From contig CADAPN010000038.1 of assembly GCA_902789835.1 (NCBI GenBank), forward strand, positions 1 to 21,906: 21,906 nt of DNA, read 5' to 3'. Each line of letters starts with the position of its first letter. Positions within the stretch are counted from its first letter, which is position 1. The notes under the pieces were generated by a model. The model was not told where the DNA came from. It made no database searches and saw nothing but the letters and a program-made list of their open reading frames with translations. A program made the translations under genes and the position numbers. Below, one piece after another: positions 12,641 to 21,152 of this stretch. The stretch is from Oscillospiraceae bacterium. GTDB lineage: Bacteria > Bacillota_A > Clostridia > Oscillospirales > Oscillospiraceae.

Positions 12641-14785
12641 ATGAAAATCGTAATTCTCGACGGCTACACCGAAAACCCCGGTGATCTGAGCTGGGAATCC
12701 CTGGCTGCCTTCGGTGACCTGACGGTCTATGACCGCACGCCCTATGACGACAAAATCATCGCCGAGCGCATCGGCGACGCTGAGGTCGTCTTCACCAACA
12801 AGTGCCCCATCCGCAAGCCGGTCTTCGACGCCTGCCCGAATCTGAAGTACATCTCAGTTCTGGCCACGGGGTATAACATCGTCGACTATAACTACGCCTG
12901 GGAAAAGGGCATCTGTGTCTCCAACGTCCCCACCTACGGCACCGCCGCCGTCGGCCAGTTTGCCATTGCGCTGCTGCTGGAGATCTGCCACCATGTGGCC
13001 CATCACAGTGCCGCCGTGCACGAGGGCCGCTGGGAGCATAATGACGACTGGTGCTTCTGGGACTATCCGCTCATTGAGCTCGCCGGCAAGACCATGGGCA
13101 TCATCGGCTTCGGCAAGATCGGCCAGACCACCGGCAAGATCGCCAAAGCCCTTGGCATGACCGTCCTCGCCAGCGGCAGCCGCGAGACCGACGCCGGCAG
13201 GGCCATTGCCGAATACGTCGACCGCGACACCCTCCTTGCCCGCAGCGACGTCGTCGTGCTGCACTGCCCCCTCTTCCCCGAGACCGAGGGCATGATCAAC
13301 AAAGAGACCATCGCCAGGATGAAAGACGGCGTCATCCTCATCAACAACAGCCGCGGCCAGCTCGTCGTGGAGCAGGATCTCGCCGACGCGCTGAATTCCG
13401 GCAAGATTTACGCCGCAGGTCTGGACGTCGTCTCCACCGAGCCCATCAGGGGCGACAATCCCCTGCTCAAGGCGAAGAACTGCTTCATCACCCCGCACAT
13501 CAGCTGGGCACCGAAAGAGGCCCGCGAGCGCATCATGGCCTGCTCCGTGAACCAGGCCCTCCGCCGGGATGCAGACGCGATTGTTCGCGCCTCCCTCGCC
13601 GCAGTCCTCCCGGATGCCGCCGTACAGCGCGCTCTGCGGGATTACCGTCCCGGCAAGGGCCGTACGCTGCTGGTCGCGGTCGGCAAAGCCGCTTGGCAGA
13701 TGGCAAAGGCCGCTCTCGACACACTCGGGCAGGTCGACGATGGCGTCGTCATCACCAAATATGACCACGTCAAAGGTGAGCTTCCCGGGGTCCGCTGTTT
13801 CGAGGCCGGCCATCCGGTCCCGGATGAGAACAGCTTTTCCGCGACAAAAAAAGCGCTGGACCTCGTACAGGGTCTCAGCGCAGACGACACGGTGATTTTT
13901 CTGCTCTCCGGCGGCGGCAGCGCCCTCTTTGAGCTGCCCCTGATCCCCGGTGAAGAGCTGCAGGACATCACCCGTCAGATGCTGGCCAGCGGTGCGGACA
14001 TCGTGGAGATGAACTGCATCCGCAAGCGCCTCTCTGCCGTAAAGGGCGGGCGTTTCGCCCTGGCCTGTGAGCCGGCCCGGATCCTCAGCATCGTCCTCAG
14101 CGACATTCTCGGCGATCCCCTTGACAGCATCGCCAGCGGTCCCGCCTATCCCGACGCAGGCACCTGTGCCGATGCCATGGCGGTGGTGGAGAAGTATCAC
14201 CTCTCCCTCTCGCCGGAAGCGCTCGCCCTGCTGCAGAAGGAGACTCCGAAGGAACTGCACAATGTCGAGACGCAGATCAACGGCTCGGTCCGGGAGCTCT
14301 GTGTCGCCGCGGCTTCCGCCGCGGAAAAGCTCGGCTATGAGCCGGTGTATCTGACCGACCGGCTCTCCTGTGAGGCCCGGGAAGCCGGGCGCTTCCTCGC
14401 AGACATTCTGAAAAGTCACGCCGGAGACGGCAAGTCCCTCGCCTTTATCGCCGGCGGTGAGACCGTCGTTCACCTCACCGGAAAAGGCCTCGGCGGACGG
14501 AACCAGGAGCTGGCACTCGCGGCCTGCGAGGGCATCGACGGTGTTCCCGGTGCGGCGGTCTTCTCCGTCGGCAGCGACGGCACCGACGGCCCGACGGATG
14601 CCGCAGGCGGCTACACCGACCATGACAGCCTGGCCGAATTGAAGGCCGCGGGCCTGAACCTGCATGCGGTTCTCGCCGACAACGACGCCTACCACGCCCT
14701 GAAAGCCATCAATGGGCTGATCATGACCGGCCCCACCGGGACAAACGTCAACGATGTTGCCGTCGCCCTGCTGCGCGGATCCTGA
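12641..14785 (+). CDS. Fused hydroxypyruvate reductase / type II glycerate kinase
   Basis: One frame of 714 residues joins two enzymes that act in sequence. Residues 1-300 are a D-2-hydroxyacid dehydrogenase of the HprA type: GFGKIG (156-161) binds NAD(P)H, and the catalytic set is Arg238 (NNSRG), Glu267 (STEP) and His286 (PHISWAP). Residues from about 304 are a GckA/MOFRL glycerate kinase: SGGGSAL (423-429), LSDILGDPLDSIASGP, GSDGTDGPTDAAGG (from 644) and GPTGTNVND (697-705). Together they would reduce hydroxypyruvate to D-glycerate and phosphorylate it, normally to 2-phosphoglycerate. The dehydrogenase lacks roughly 15 to 20 residues of its usual C-terminal tail; the kinase is essentially complete and its family-like start coincides with an in-frame GTG at 13547, suggesting fusion of two formerly separate genes. 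AAGGAGAG precedes the start. I see no frameshift or stop at the junction. Confidence 0.88.
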   Translation: MKIVILDGYTENPGDLSWESLAAFGDLTVYDRTPYDDKIIAERIGDAEVVFTNKCPIRKPVFDACPNLKYISVLATGYNIVDYNYAWEKGICVSNVPTYGTAAVGQFAIALLLEICHHVAHHSAAVHEGRWEHNDDWCFWDYPLIELAGKTMGIIGFGKIGQTTGKIAKALGMTVLASGSRETDAGRAIAEYVDRDTLLARSDVVVLHCPLFPETEGMINKETIARMKDGVILINNSRGQLVVEQDLADALNSGKIYAAGLDVVSTEPIRGDNPLLKAKNCFITPHISWAPKEARERIMACSVNQALRRDADAIVRASLAAVLPDAAVQRALRDYRPGKGRTLLVAVGKAAWQMAKAALDTLGQVDDGVVITKYDHVKGELPGVRCFEAGHPVPDENSFSATKKALDLVQGLSADDTVIFLLSGGGSALFELPLIPGEELQDITRQMLASGADIVEMNCIRKRLSAVKGGRFALACEPARILSIVLSDILGDPLDSIASGPAYPDAGTCADAMAVVEKYHLSLSPEALALLQKETPKELHNVETQINGSVRELCVAAASAAEKLGYEPVYLTDRLSCEAREAGRFLADILKSHAGDGKSLAFIAGGETVVHLTGKGLGGRNQELALAACEGIDGVPGAAVFSVGSDGTDGPTDAAGGYTDHDSLAELKAAGLNLHAVLADNDAYHALKAINGLIMTGPTGTNVNDVAVALLRGS

Positions 14786-14793
14786 ATCTTTCT

Positions 14794-14832
14794 AAAAAGC
14801 AACAGACCGGGATATTCCCGGTCTGTCTTTTT
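14794..14832. terminator. Bidirectional intrinsic terminator
   Basis: ACAGACCGGGA (14802-14812) and TCCCGGTCTGT (14816-14826) are perfect complements with a 3-base loop. TTTTT follows at 14828-14832 and AAAAA precedes at 14794-14798, so it can end both the fusion gene (plus strand, stop 16 bases before its centre region) and the convergent kdgK operon (minus strand). Confidence 0.92.
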
Positions 14833-14894
14833 ATGTGTTTCTAAAACTCTTCTGTCAGCAGCAGGCTTGGCGGCTTCTTTTTCGCCTTCTCTGC

Positions 14895-15941
14895 TTACCT
14901 CTTGACGCGTGCGCCTGCGCCGCCCATGATGGCCTCGACCTCATTGACGCTGGCCATGGAGGTATCGCCCGGCGTCGTCATGGCCAGGGCGCCGTGGGCC
15001 GCGCCGTAATTGACGGCCTTTTCGGCATCGCCCGTGGTCATCAGGCCGTAGACCAGACCCGAGGCGAAGGAATCTCCGCCGCCCACACGGTCCATGATCT
15101 CCAGCTTCCAGTCGTTGACAGTGGCGGTCTTCACGGTCCGCAGGGTCGTGGCGACGACCTTGAAGTTCGGATAGGTCTCGGCGGCTTTGCCGATCATCTT
15201 CTTGTAACCATCCAGGTTCAGTTCCTTCAGGTTGGCATCGTTGCCCTCGATCTCAAAGCCCAGGCAGGCGGTGAAGTCCTCTTCATTGCCGATCATGACA
15301 TCGACGTACTTGGCGACTTCGCGGTTGACCTCACGTGCCTTCTCCTGTCCGCCGATGGCGCTCCACATGGAGGGGCGGTAGTTCAGGTCGTAGGAGATGA
15401 CGGTGCCGTACTTCTTCGCTGCCTTGCAGGCCGCAATCACGGTCTGGCAGGACTGCTCGGAAAGCGCCGCGTAGATGCCGCCGGTGTGCAGCCAGCGCAC
15501 GCCGAGTTTCCCGAAGATATAATCAAAGTCGAAATCCTCCGGCGTCGCCTGGGAAATGGCGGTGTTGGCACGGTCGGAGCAGCCCACCGCGCCGCGGATG
15601 CCGAAGCCGCGTTCGGTGAAGTTAATGCCGTTGCGGCAGATGCGGCCGATGCCGTCGGTCTTCTTCCAGTAGATGAGCTCGGTGGAGACGCCGCCCTGCT
15701 CGATGAAGTCCTTCATCAGCTTGCCGACCTCGTTGTCCGCAAAGGCGGTGATGACCGCGGTGTTCATTCCGAAGCACTTGTGCAGGCCGCGGATGACGTT
15801 ATACTCGCCGCCGCCCTCCCAGGCGCGGAACGAGCGCGCCGTGCGGATTCTTCCCTCACCGGGATCCAGACGCAGCATAATCTCGCCCAGCGACACAGCG
15901 TCAAACTTGCATTCTTCCTTCGGACGTAAATTCAGGTTCAT
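14895..15941 (-). CDS. kdgK: PfkB-family sugar kinase, probable 2-keto-3-deoxygluconate kinase
   Basis: Ribokinase-like kinase, 348 residues, predicted to phosphorylate 2-keto-3-deoxygluconate (KDG) to KDPG. SLGEIMLRLDPGEG (17-30) opens the fold, EGGGEYNVIRGL (42-53) is the substrate-binding GG region, SYDLNYRPSMW (183-193) matches KDG kinases, and DRVGGGDSFASG (284-295) holds the catalytic base Asp290. Between VNDW (275-278) and LEIMDRV the protein appears about 15 to 20 residues shorter than relatives I recall, as if a beta-hairpin before the catalytic motif were missing; the reading frame is intact. It is the last gene of the GH31-uxuA-uxuB operon, 29 bases after uxuB, with AAGGAGG before the start. 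The operon context (mannonate dehydratase yields KDG) is the main reason to prefer KDG over other substrates. Confidence 0.85.
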   Translation of the reverse strand: MNLNLRPKEECKFDAVSLGEIMLRLDPGEGRIRTARSFRAWEGGGEYNVIRGLHKCFGMNTAVITAFADNEVGKLMKDFIEQGGVSTELIYWKKTDGIGRICRNGINFTERGFGIRGAVGCSDRANTAISQATPEDFDFDYIFGKLGVRWLHTGGIYAALSEQSCQTVIAACKAAKKYGTVISYDLNYRPSMWSAIGGQEKAREVNREVAKYVDVMIGNEEDFTACLGFEIEGNDANLKELNLDGYKKMIGKAAETYPNFKVVATTLRTVKTATVNDWKLEIMDRVGGGDSFASGLVYGLMTTGDAEKAVNYGAAHGALAMTTPGDTSMASVNEVEAIMGGAGARVKR

Positions 15942-15970
15942 AAGATGGTTCCTCCTTGATGTTTTTTCTT

Positions 15971-17527
15971 TTATGATTTCGTCACATGCCTGTGCAGCGT
16001 CGCACGTACGGCGCCGACACCTGCGGTGAGTTCCGTGAAGTAGGCACAGACCTTATCGGCAAGACCCGTCTCGATGAGGTCGACGCCGAAGATGGTCTTG
16101 TTTCGCAGCAGGCCTTCCAGTTTTGTGCAGTCCGGCTTTTCACCCAGCTTGAATTCCTTCACATAGGCCTGTGCCGTTTCCAGCAGCGGGTCGGGAGAAG
16201 GCTCGAAGGCATTTCCCTCGTCATCCACCGCCATCAGGTAGCGCAGCCAGCCGGCATGTACCAGGGGGATCAGCTTGAGATTCTGAACATCCAGCGACGG
16301 ATCGGCAAGATACGCCTTAATGGTCTCGCCGAAGCGGATGGGGAGCTTCTGGGAAGTGTCCATTGCGATGCGTTGGGGCGTATCCGGCATGAAGGGGTTG
16401 GGGATGCGAACCTTGACCACCGTATCAATAAAGTCCTGAGGCTTGATAATTCCCGGGTCCGTCACCACCGGCAGCCCCTCCTGATACCCGATGATCTCCA
16501 CCAGCTTACGGAGATCCTCATCCTGCATCTCCTGGGAGATCTTCTCAAAGCCCAGCAGGCAGCCGTAAATCGCCAGGGCTGTGTGCAGCGGGTTGAGGCA
16601 GGTGCAGACTTTCATCCGTTCCACCTTGTCCACGGTCTCGCGGTCCGTGAACAGGAAGCCCGCCTTCTCCAGCGGCGGCCGGCCGTTGGGGAAGCTGTCC
16701 TCAAGCACCAGATATTCGCTCTCTTCTGCGTTGACATAGGGGGCCTTGACCGTACCGCGGGCATTGCGTACCGGGGCGAAGCCCTCGAGGCCGTCGCGCT
16801 CCAGCATCGCACCCACCGTGAGGTCGGGGCTCGGGGTGATTTTGTCGATCATGGTCCAGGGGAAGGAGACCTTCTTCGCATTTTCGATATAGGCCTTGAA
16901 GCCCTCGTCGTGCCAGGCCTCAGCGAAAGCGCACATGGCTGCCTTGAGCTTATCGCCGTTATGCGAGCAGTTGTCCGTACTCACCATGGCAATCGGCCAG
17001 GCACCCGCGCGATAGCGTTCCAGAAGCAGGGCGGCCACCTTGCCCATGTAGCTCTTCGCTTCGGAAGGGCCAGCCGCAAGATCGGCTTTCACATCGTCCC
17101 CGCTCAGGCTGTAACCCTTCTCCGTAATGGTAAAGGTCACCATCTGCAGAGAGGGCTTGCGGAAGATCTCCTGCAGGCGGTCCTCGCCGCCGTAGAGATA
17201 ACAGGTTTCCGCGATGGCACCGAGGATATTTTTCTCAACGCTGCCGTTGGCTTTGAGTGTCACAACGACCGCCAGATCGTCATAGGTCTCGCCGCCGCGA
17301 TCCATGCGTTCCACGGCGATGATCCCGCGGTCCAGCAGGCCCTCGTTGAGAAGCCGCTGGGCTGCCATTCCGTGCAGCGCCTTAAAGATGTTGCCTGCGC
17401 CGAAATGCAGCCATGTGGGATTTTCTTTTGTCCGCTCAACCATGGCGCCGCGGTCATAGGCGGGAAGAAGGTAACCCTTCTCTTCCCATTCGGCACGGTT
17501 TTTCAGTGTCTCGTTGTTCAGCTTCAT
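15971..17527 (-). CDS. uxuB: Fructuronate reductase (mannitol dehydrogenase family)
   Basis: NADH-dependent reductase of the long-chain mannitol dehydrogenase family, 518 residues. It should interconvert D-fructuronate and D-mannonate, the second step after glucuronate isomerisation. TWLHFGAGNIFKALHG (38-53) is the dinucleotide-binding loop, STDNCSHNGD (183-192) is conserved, and KVCTCLNPLH (306-315) is the family's catalytic K-x5-N-x2-H motif with Lys306, Asn312 and His315. The C-terminal helical domain is complete. Its start overlaps the uxuA stop by 4 bases (ATGA), with AAGGAGG inside uxuA, so they are coupled. The neighbour uxuA supports fructuronate reductase over mannitol, tagaturonate or arabinitol dehydrogenase. 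Confidence 0.9.
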   Translation of the reverse strand: MKLNNETLKNRAEWEEKGYLLPAYDRGAMVERTKENPTWLHFGAGNIFKALHGMAAQRLLNEGLLDRGIIAVERMDRGGETYDDLAVVVTLKANGSVEKNILGAIAETCYLYGGEDRLQEIFRKPSLQMVTFTITEKGYSLSGDDVKADLAAGPSEAKSYMGKVAALLLERYRAGAWPIAMVSTDNCSHNGDKLKAAMCAFAEAWHDEGFKAYIENAKKVSFPWTMIDKITPSPDLTVGAMLERDGLEGFAPVRNARGTVKAPYVNAEESEYLVLEDSFPNGRPPLEKAGFLFTDRETVDKVERMKVCTCLNPLHTALAIYGCLLGFEKISQEMQDEDLRKLVEIIGYQEGLPVVTDPGIIKPQDFIDTVVKVRIPNPFMPDTPQRIAMDTSQKLPIRFGETIKAYLADPSLDVQNLKLIPLVHAGWLRYLMAVDDEGNAFEPSPDPLLETAQAYVKEFKLGEKPDCTKLEGLLRNKTIFGVDLIETGLADKVCAYFTELTAGVGAVRATLHRHVTKS

Positions 17528-18612
17528 TTCGCAGCCTCCTTATCCATGAGATCCCAGGCTCCCAGCATGTACATGATGCCGAGAGCACGGTCATAGAGTC
17601 CGTATCCCGGACGCACATTGCCTGGTTTTTCGTTCCAGAGATGACGGCCGTGGTCGGGGCGGATATAGCCCTCAAAACCGCAGTCGTGATAGGCGCGCAG
17701 AATGTCGAGAATGCCGGTTTCACCGTCACAGTCGCGGTGGCTCGCCTCAGAGAAGTCTCCGTTCGGGAAGTGTTTGACATTGCGGATGTGCGCAAAGGCA
17801 ATGCGGTCGCAGTGTTTGCGCACGATGGCCGCCACGTTGTTCTCCGGATTGGCATTCAGCGAGCCGGAGCAGAGCGTCAGGCAGTTGTACGGGTCATCCA
17901 CCATTTTCAGAAAACGGTCGATGCTTTCACCGTCCACCAGCAGCCTGGGCAGCCCGAAAATGTCCCAGGGCGGATCGTCCATGTGGACCGCCATTTTGAT
18001 GTCGCACTCATGGCAGACCGGCATCAGCCGCTCAAGGAAGTACCGGAAGTTCTCCCAGAGCTTTTCCTTTGTTACCGGCTTGTACTTCTCAAACAGCTCA
18101 TCAAGCTTCGCCATGCGCTCCGGCTCCCAGCCGGGGAAGGTCATATGATATTTTTCGGTCAGGCCCATGACGTAGTCCGCCATCTCCTTGGGATCGTCCT
18201 GAATCATGTCCTTTTGATAAAACAGTGCTGTAGATCCGTCGCCTACGGGATGGAACATGTCGCTGCGTGTCCAGTCGAAGATCGGCATGAAGTTGTAGCA
18301 GATGACCTTTACGCCGAAGGGCGCGAGATTTCGGATCGTCTGGATATAATTGTCGATGTATCTGTCCCGTGTCGGCAATCCGATCTTGATATCATCATGG
18401 ACATTGACCGATTCCACGACATCGGCGTTGAAGCCCGCCGCTTCGATCTGATCGACGACGGTTTTGATTTCTTCCGGCTGCCAGATCTCGCCGGGCATTT
18501 TGTCGTGCAGCGCCCAGACGATCGTGCTTACGCCCGGGATCTGCCGGATATCGGAAAGGGAAATCTTGTCATTGCCTTCGCCGTACCAGCGAAAGCCCAT
18601 TTGCATTGGCAT
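17524..18612 (-). CDS. uxuA: Mannonate dehydratase
   Basis: Metal-dependent dehydratase of the UxuA family, 362 residues, converting D-mannonate to 2-keto-3-deoxygluconate. It has a TIM-barrel fold of the xylose isomerase-like type. Probable metal ligands are visible at conserved places: His210 (AVHMDDPPW), Cys248 (TLCSGSLNANPENNV), His275 (FAHIRNVKHF), and Asp320/His321 (RPDHGRHLW). The length is the family norm. The start at 18612 follows AAAGGAC by 6 bases; a second ATG two codons later has poorer spacing. It lies 18 bases after GH31 gene 2 and overlaps uxuB, so glycosidase and uronate genes are one transcription unit. Glucuronate isomerase (UxaC) is not in the window. Confidence 0.95.
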   Translation of the reverse strand: MPMQMGFRWYGEGNDKISLSDIRQIPGVSTIVWALHDKMPGEIWQPEEIKTVVDQIEAAGFNADVVESVNVHDDIKIGLPTRDRYIDNYIQTIRNLAPFGVKVICYNFMPIFDWTRSDMFHPVGDGSTALFYQKDMIQDDPKEMADYVMGLTEKYHMTFPGWEPERMAKLDELFEKYKPVTKEKLWENFRYFLERLMPVCHECDIKMAVHMDDPPWDIFGLPRLLVDGESIDRFLKMVDDPYNCLTLCSGSLNANPENNVAAIVRKHCDRIAFAHIRNVKHFPNGDFSEASHRDCDGETGILDILRAYHDCGFEGYIRPDHGRHLWNEKPGNVRPGYGLYDRALGIMYMLGAWDLMDKEAAK

Positions 18613-18630
18613 ACTAAAGTCCTTTCTGTT

Positions 18631-21141
18631 TCACTCGTCGGCCATGCCGATGAGGTCAAATTTTTCCGTCGAGACAACGATCTCAAAGCGGTCCTTGTTC
18701 GGCCTGAGGCATTTTACCAGAATGCTGCGGTCTGAGAGCTCATAGTACCAGCCGGACTCGCTCTCCTCCCAGTTGTCCCGTACAAGATAGCGCGGAATCT
18801 GTTCTCCGTCTGCCGTAACCCAGAATGCGCCCTTTTTCTTGCTGACGAGACGGATGGTCAGCCGTTCGATGCTGTCCGGATAGTCCCCGGTCTTTTCAAA
18901 GCAGATGCGTGTGCGGTCGCCGGCCTTGACGGTGATGCTTGTCTCGGCATACTGTCCGCGTTTATAGTTTTCGGTGTGTCCGTCGTCGTCATAATAGACG
19001 AAGCTCACATCCTCCTCGGCGGCGATGAGCAGGTCGAGCTGCCTGACTTTGTCGGCAAGAATACGCTTGACATCCTCCGAGGTGCAGAAAACGGCGCTGC
19101 CCCGCAGGAACATGGGGATGCTGCCAAGGTCAACGGGCACCTCGATGGTCTGGCCGCCCTCATAGGCGCGGAGGCTGTCGTTCATGTCGTACCAGGTGCA
19201 GCCCTTCGGAAGATAGAGCCGACGGGTTTTTGCCCCTCTCTCCACGACGTTTGCGACCAGAACAGACGGGCCGTACATAAACGTGAGGCTTTCATCGCTG
19301 TAGCACGCGGGGTCATCCGGGAATTCAAGGAACAGCGGCCGCATGACAGGCAGGCCGTCCACACTTGCCTCGCGCATCAGCGAGTAGAGGTAGGGCAGCA
19401 TCCGATAGCGCAGCGCATAGGCTTCCCGCACATAGGGCAGATTCTCCGCATACATCCAGGGCTGGGTAACGGTGTTGTCGGAATTGGCGGAGTTAATGGT
19501 AAAGCGGGGCTGGAACACACCGCTCTGAATCCAGCGCAGCAGCAGCTCGCTCTCCGGAGCGCCGCCGGCAAAGCCGCCGATATCGCAGCCCATGTTGGCG
19601 CAGCCGGAGAGACCCATGCCCATGATGGTGGCAAGGTTGAACTTCACCGTGCGCCAGTCGGTCAGATTGTCCCCGCCCCAGACCTGCGCATAGCGCTGGA
19701 TGCCGGCGAAGCCTGCGCGGTTGATGACATAGGGCCGTTCATTCGGGTACACATCCTCGATGGCCTGCACGGCGGTGTATGCCATCATGTTCGAATGGAT
19801 GATCTTGAGATCCTCCATCGTTCCCTTTGCGCCCTCATAATCGCACTGGGAGAGACGATCTTCAATGCCGTCGATTTCGCAGTTGTCGTTCCAGACGGTT
19901 TTTGTGCCTTTTTTCAGGATGTTCTCTTCCAGCAGATGCTTCCACGCCTCGCGGCCTTTGGGCCCGGTAAAGTCGATGAAACGGCCCTCGCCGCCCCACC
20001 AGCGTCCCGTCGCGTCGGCGGCTCCGTCCGGCGTTTTGATGAAGGCGTCCCGCTCTTCGTAGTATTTCGCGTAGGGGTGGTTTTTCAGCACGCCGGGCTT
20101 GAGGTTGCAGATCACATTGATCCCCATGGCGTTCATCTTCTCAAAGAAGCCCTCGGGATCGGGGAAGCGCTTATGGTTCCAGTTAAACGTGTAGCGGAGG
20201 TTATCCTCCTCACCGGAGGAGTAGCCGGAGGCCAGCCAGAAGTTGTCAATCCAGATCTGCTCCTGCAGATGCTTGTCCACAACCTTGTAGATCTCCTGAT
20301 CACAGTCCTTCTCCAGTTCCGCATAGTACATGGTGGACATGCAGTAGCCCAGGGACTGCTTCGTGGGCAGAATGGTCCGGCCTGTAAGCCAGGTATAGCG
20401 GCTGATCACGTCGCGCATATCGGGCCCGTTGATGAGAAACAGGTCGATGTCTCCTCCGTCGGTCTGGTAATAGCAGTAGCGCTCCCAGTAACCGGAGATC
20501 TCCTGTCCCAGATCGAACACGCAGTCGTAGGAATTGTGATAGAACAGACCGAGCGCACGGCGGTCGGACTCATTCACCCGGATGTAGAAGGGGATGTGCT
20601 TGTACATGGGGTCGCCGGTCTCGGGATCGTGGCCGATGGCGTCCTTGGGGCTCATGCGGAGACGGCGGAACTTTTTGTCAAGGTGTCCCGTCTTCTCGCC
20701 GAAGCCGTAAAAGTGATCCTTCTCCCGATCCATGCAGGAGTAATGGGAGAGGCGGCCCAGGTGGTCCTTTTCGAAGGCCCGCTCAGGCAGATCACGGTAA
20801 AGGGTCTTGCCGTTTTTATCGAAAAGCCGGAAGGAGAAGGGCTTTTTCTGCAAAACCAGTCTGAGGGCTGCCGTCTCAAAGCGCAGGGTCTTTTCGTCCT
20901 CCGCGCAGCTTACATCCAGGGCTTTGATGCGCTGCCGCTCGCCCTCAAACAGGGGATCGAGACGATCTTCCCACGCGGTGGTGACAAGGGTGTAGGAGGC
21001 CTCGTCAAATTTCCGGTCGAAGTTTACACGGATGCGGATGATATCGTCCGTAAGGAAAACCAGCAGCGCGTCTGCCGTATCCGCATGCAGCAGCCAGCCG
21101 TTTTCGGTTTTTTCGTAGGAACGCAGGCAATTTACCAGCAT
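18631..21141 (-). CDS. GH31 family alpha-glycosidase (complete copy)
   Basis: Retaining alpha-glycosidase of 836 residues with no signal peptide, so probably cytoplasmic and acting on imported oligosaccharides. Domain order: N-terminal beta-sandwich (about 1-240), catalytic barrel (about 255-600), proximal beta domain and a DUF5110-like C-terminal region (FVYYDDDGHTENYKRG). The nucleophile is Asp419 in VWNDNCEIDG and the probable acid/base is Asp491 in WGGDNLTDW; NRAGFAGIQRY and GCDIGGFAGG are also conserved. Family members cleave alpha-glucosides or alpha-xylosides among others; specificity cannot be read safely. GGGAGG lies 5 bases before the start. Its C-terminal end (FDLIGMADE) resembles that of the upstream paralogue (FDLIGM). 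It shares an operon with uxuA, uxuB and kdgK. Confidence 0.92.
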   Translation of the reverse strand: MLVNCLRSYEKTENGWLLHADTADALLVFLTDDIIRIRVNFDRKFDEASYTLVTTAWEDRLDPLFEGERQRIKALDVSCAEDEKTLRFETAALRLVLQKKPFSFRLFDKNGKTLYRDLPERAFEKDHLGRLSHYSCMDREKDHFYGFGEKTGHLDKKFRRLRMSPKDAIGHDPETGDPMYKHIPFYIRVNESDRRALGLFYHNSYDCVFDLGQEISGYWERYCYYQTDGGDIDLFLINGPDMRDVISRYTWLTGRTILPTKQSLGYCMSTMYYAELEKDCDQEIYKVVDKHLQEQIWIDNFWLASGYSSGEEDNLRYTFNWNHKRFPDPEGFFEKMNAMGINVICNLKPGVLKNHPYAKYYEERDAFIKTPDGAADATGRWWGGEGRFIDFTGPKGREAWKHLLEENILKKGTKTVWNDNCEIDGIEDRLSQCDYEGAKGTMEDLKIIHSNMMAYTAVQAIEDVYPNERPYVINRAGFAGIQRYAQVWGGDNLTDWRTVKFNLATIMGMGLSGCANMGCDIGGFAGGAPESELLLRWIQSGVFQPRFTINSANSDNTVTQPWMYAENLPYVREAYALRYRMLPYLYSLMREASVDGLPVMRPLFLEFPDDPACYSDESLTFMYGPSVLVANVVERGAKTRRLYLPKGCTWYDMNDSLRAYEGGQTIEVPVDLGSIPMFLRGSAVFCTSEDVKRILADKVRQLDLLIAAEEDVSFVYYDDDGHTENYKRGQYAETSITVKAGDRTRICFEKTGDYPDSIERLTIRLVSKKKGAFWVTADGEQIPRYLVRDNWEESESGWYYELSDRSILVKCLRPNKDRFEIVVSTEKFDLIGMADE

Positions 21142-21152
21142 TTCGGCCTCCC

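Noticed and set aside
12854..14695. Minus-strand open frame of 613 codons opposite the fusion gene.
   Set aside because: Shadow of the HprA-glycerate kinase frame; no family resemblance or start signal.
15986..17596. Plus-strand open frame of 536 codons opposite uxuB.
   Set aside because: Antisense shadow of a motif-complete fructuronate reductase; low-complexity composition typical of complementary frames.
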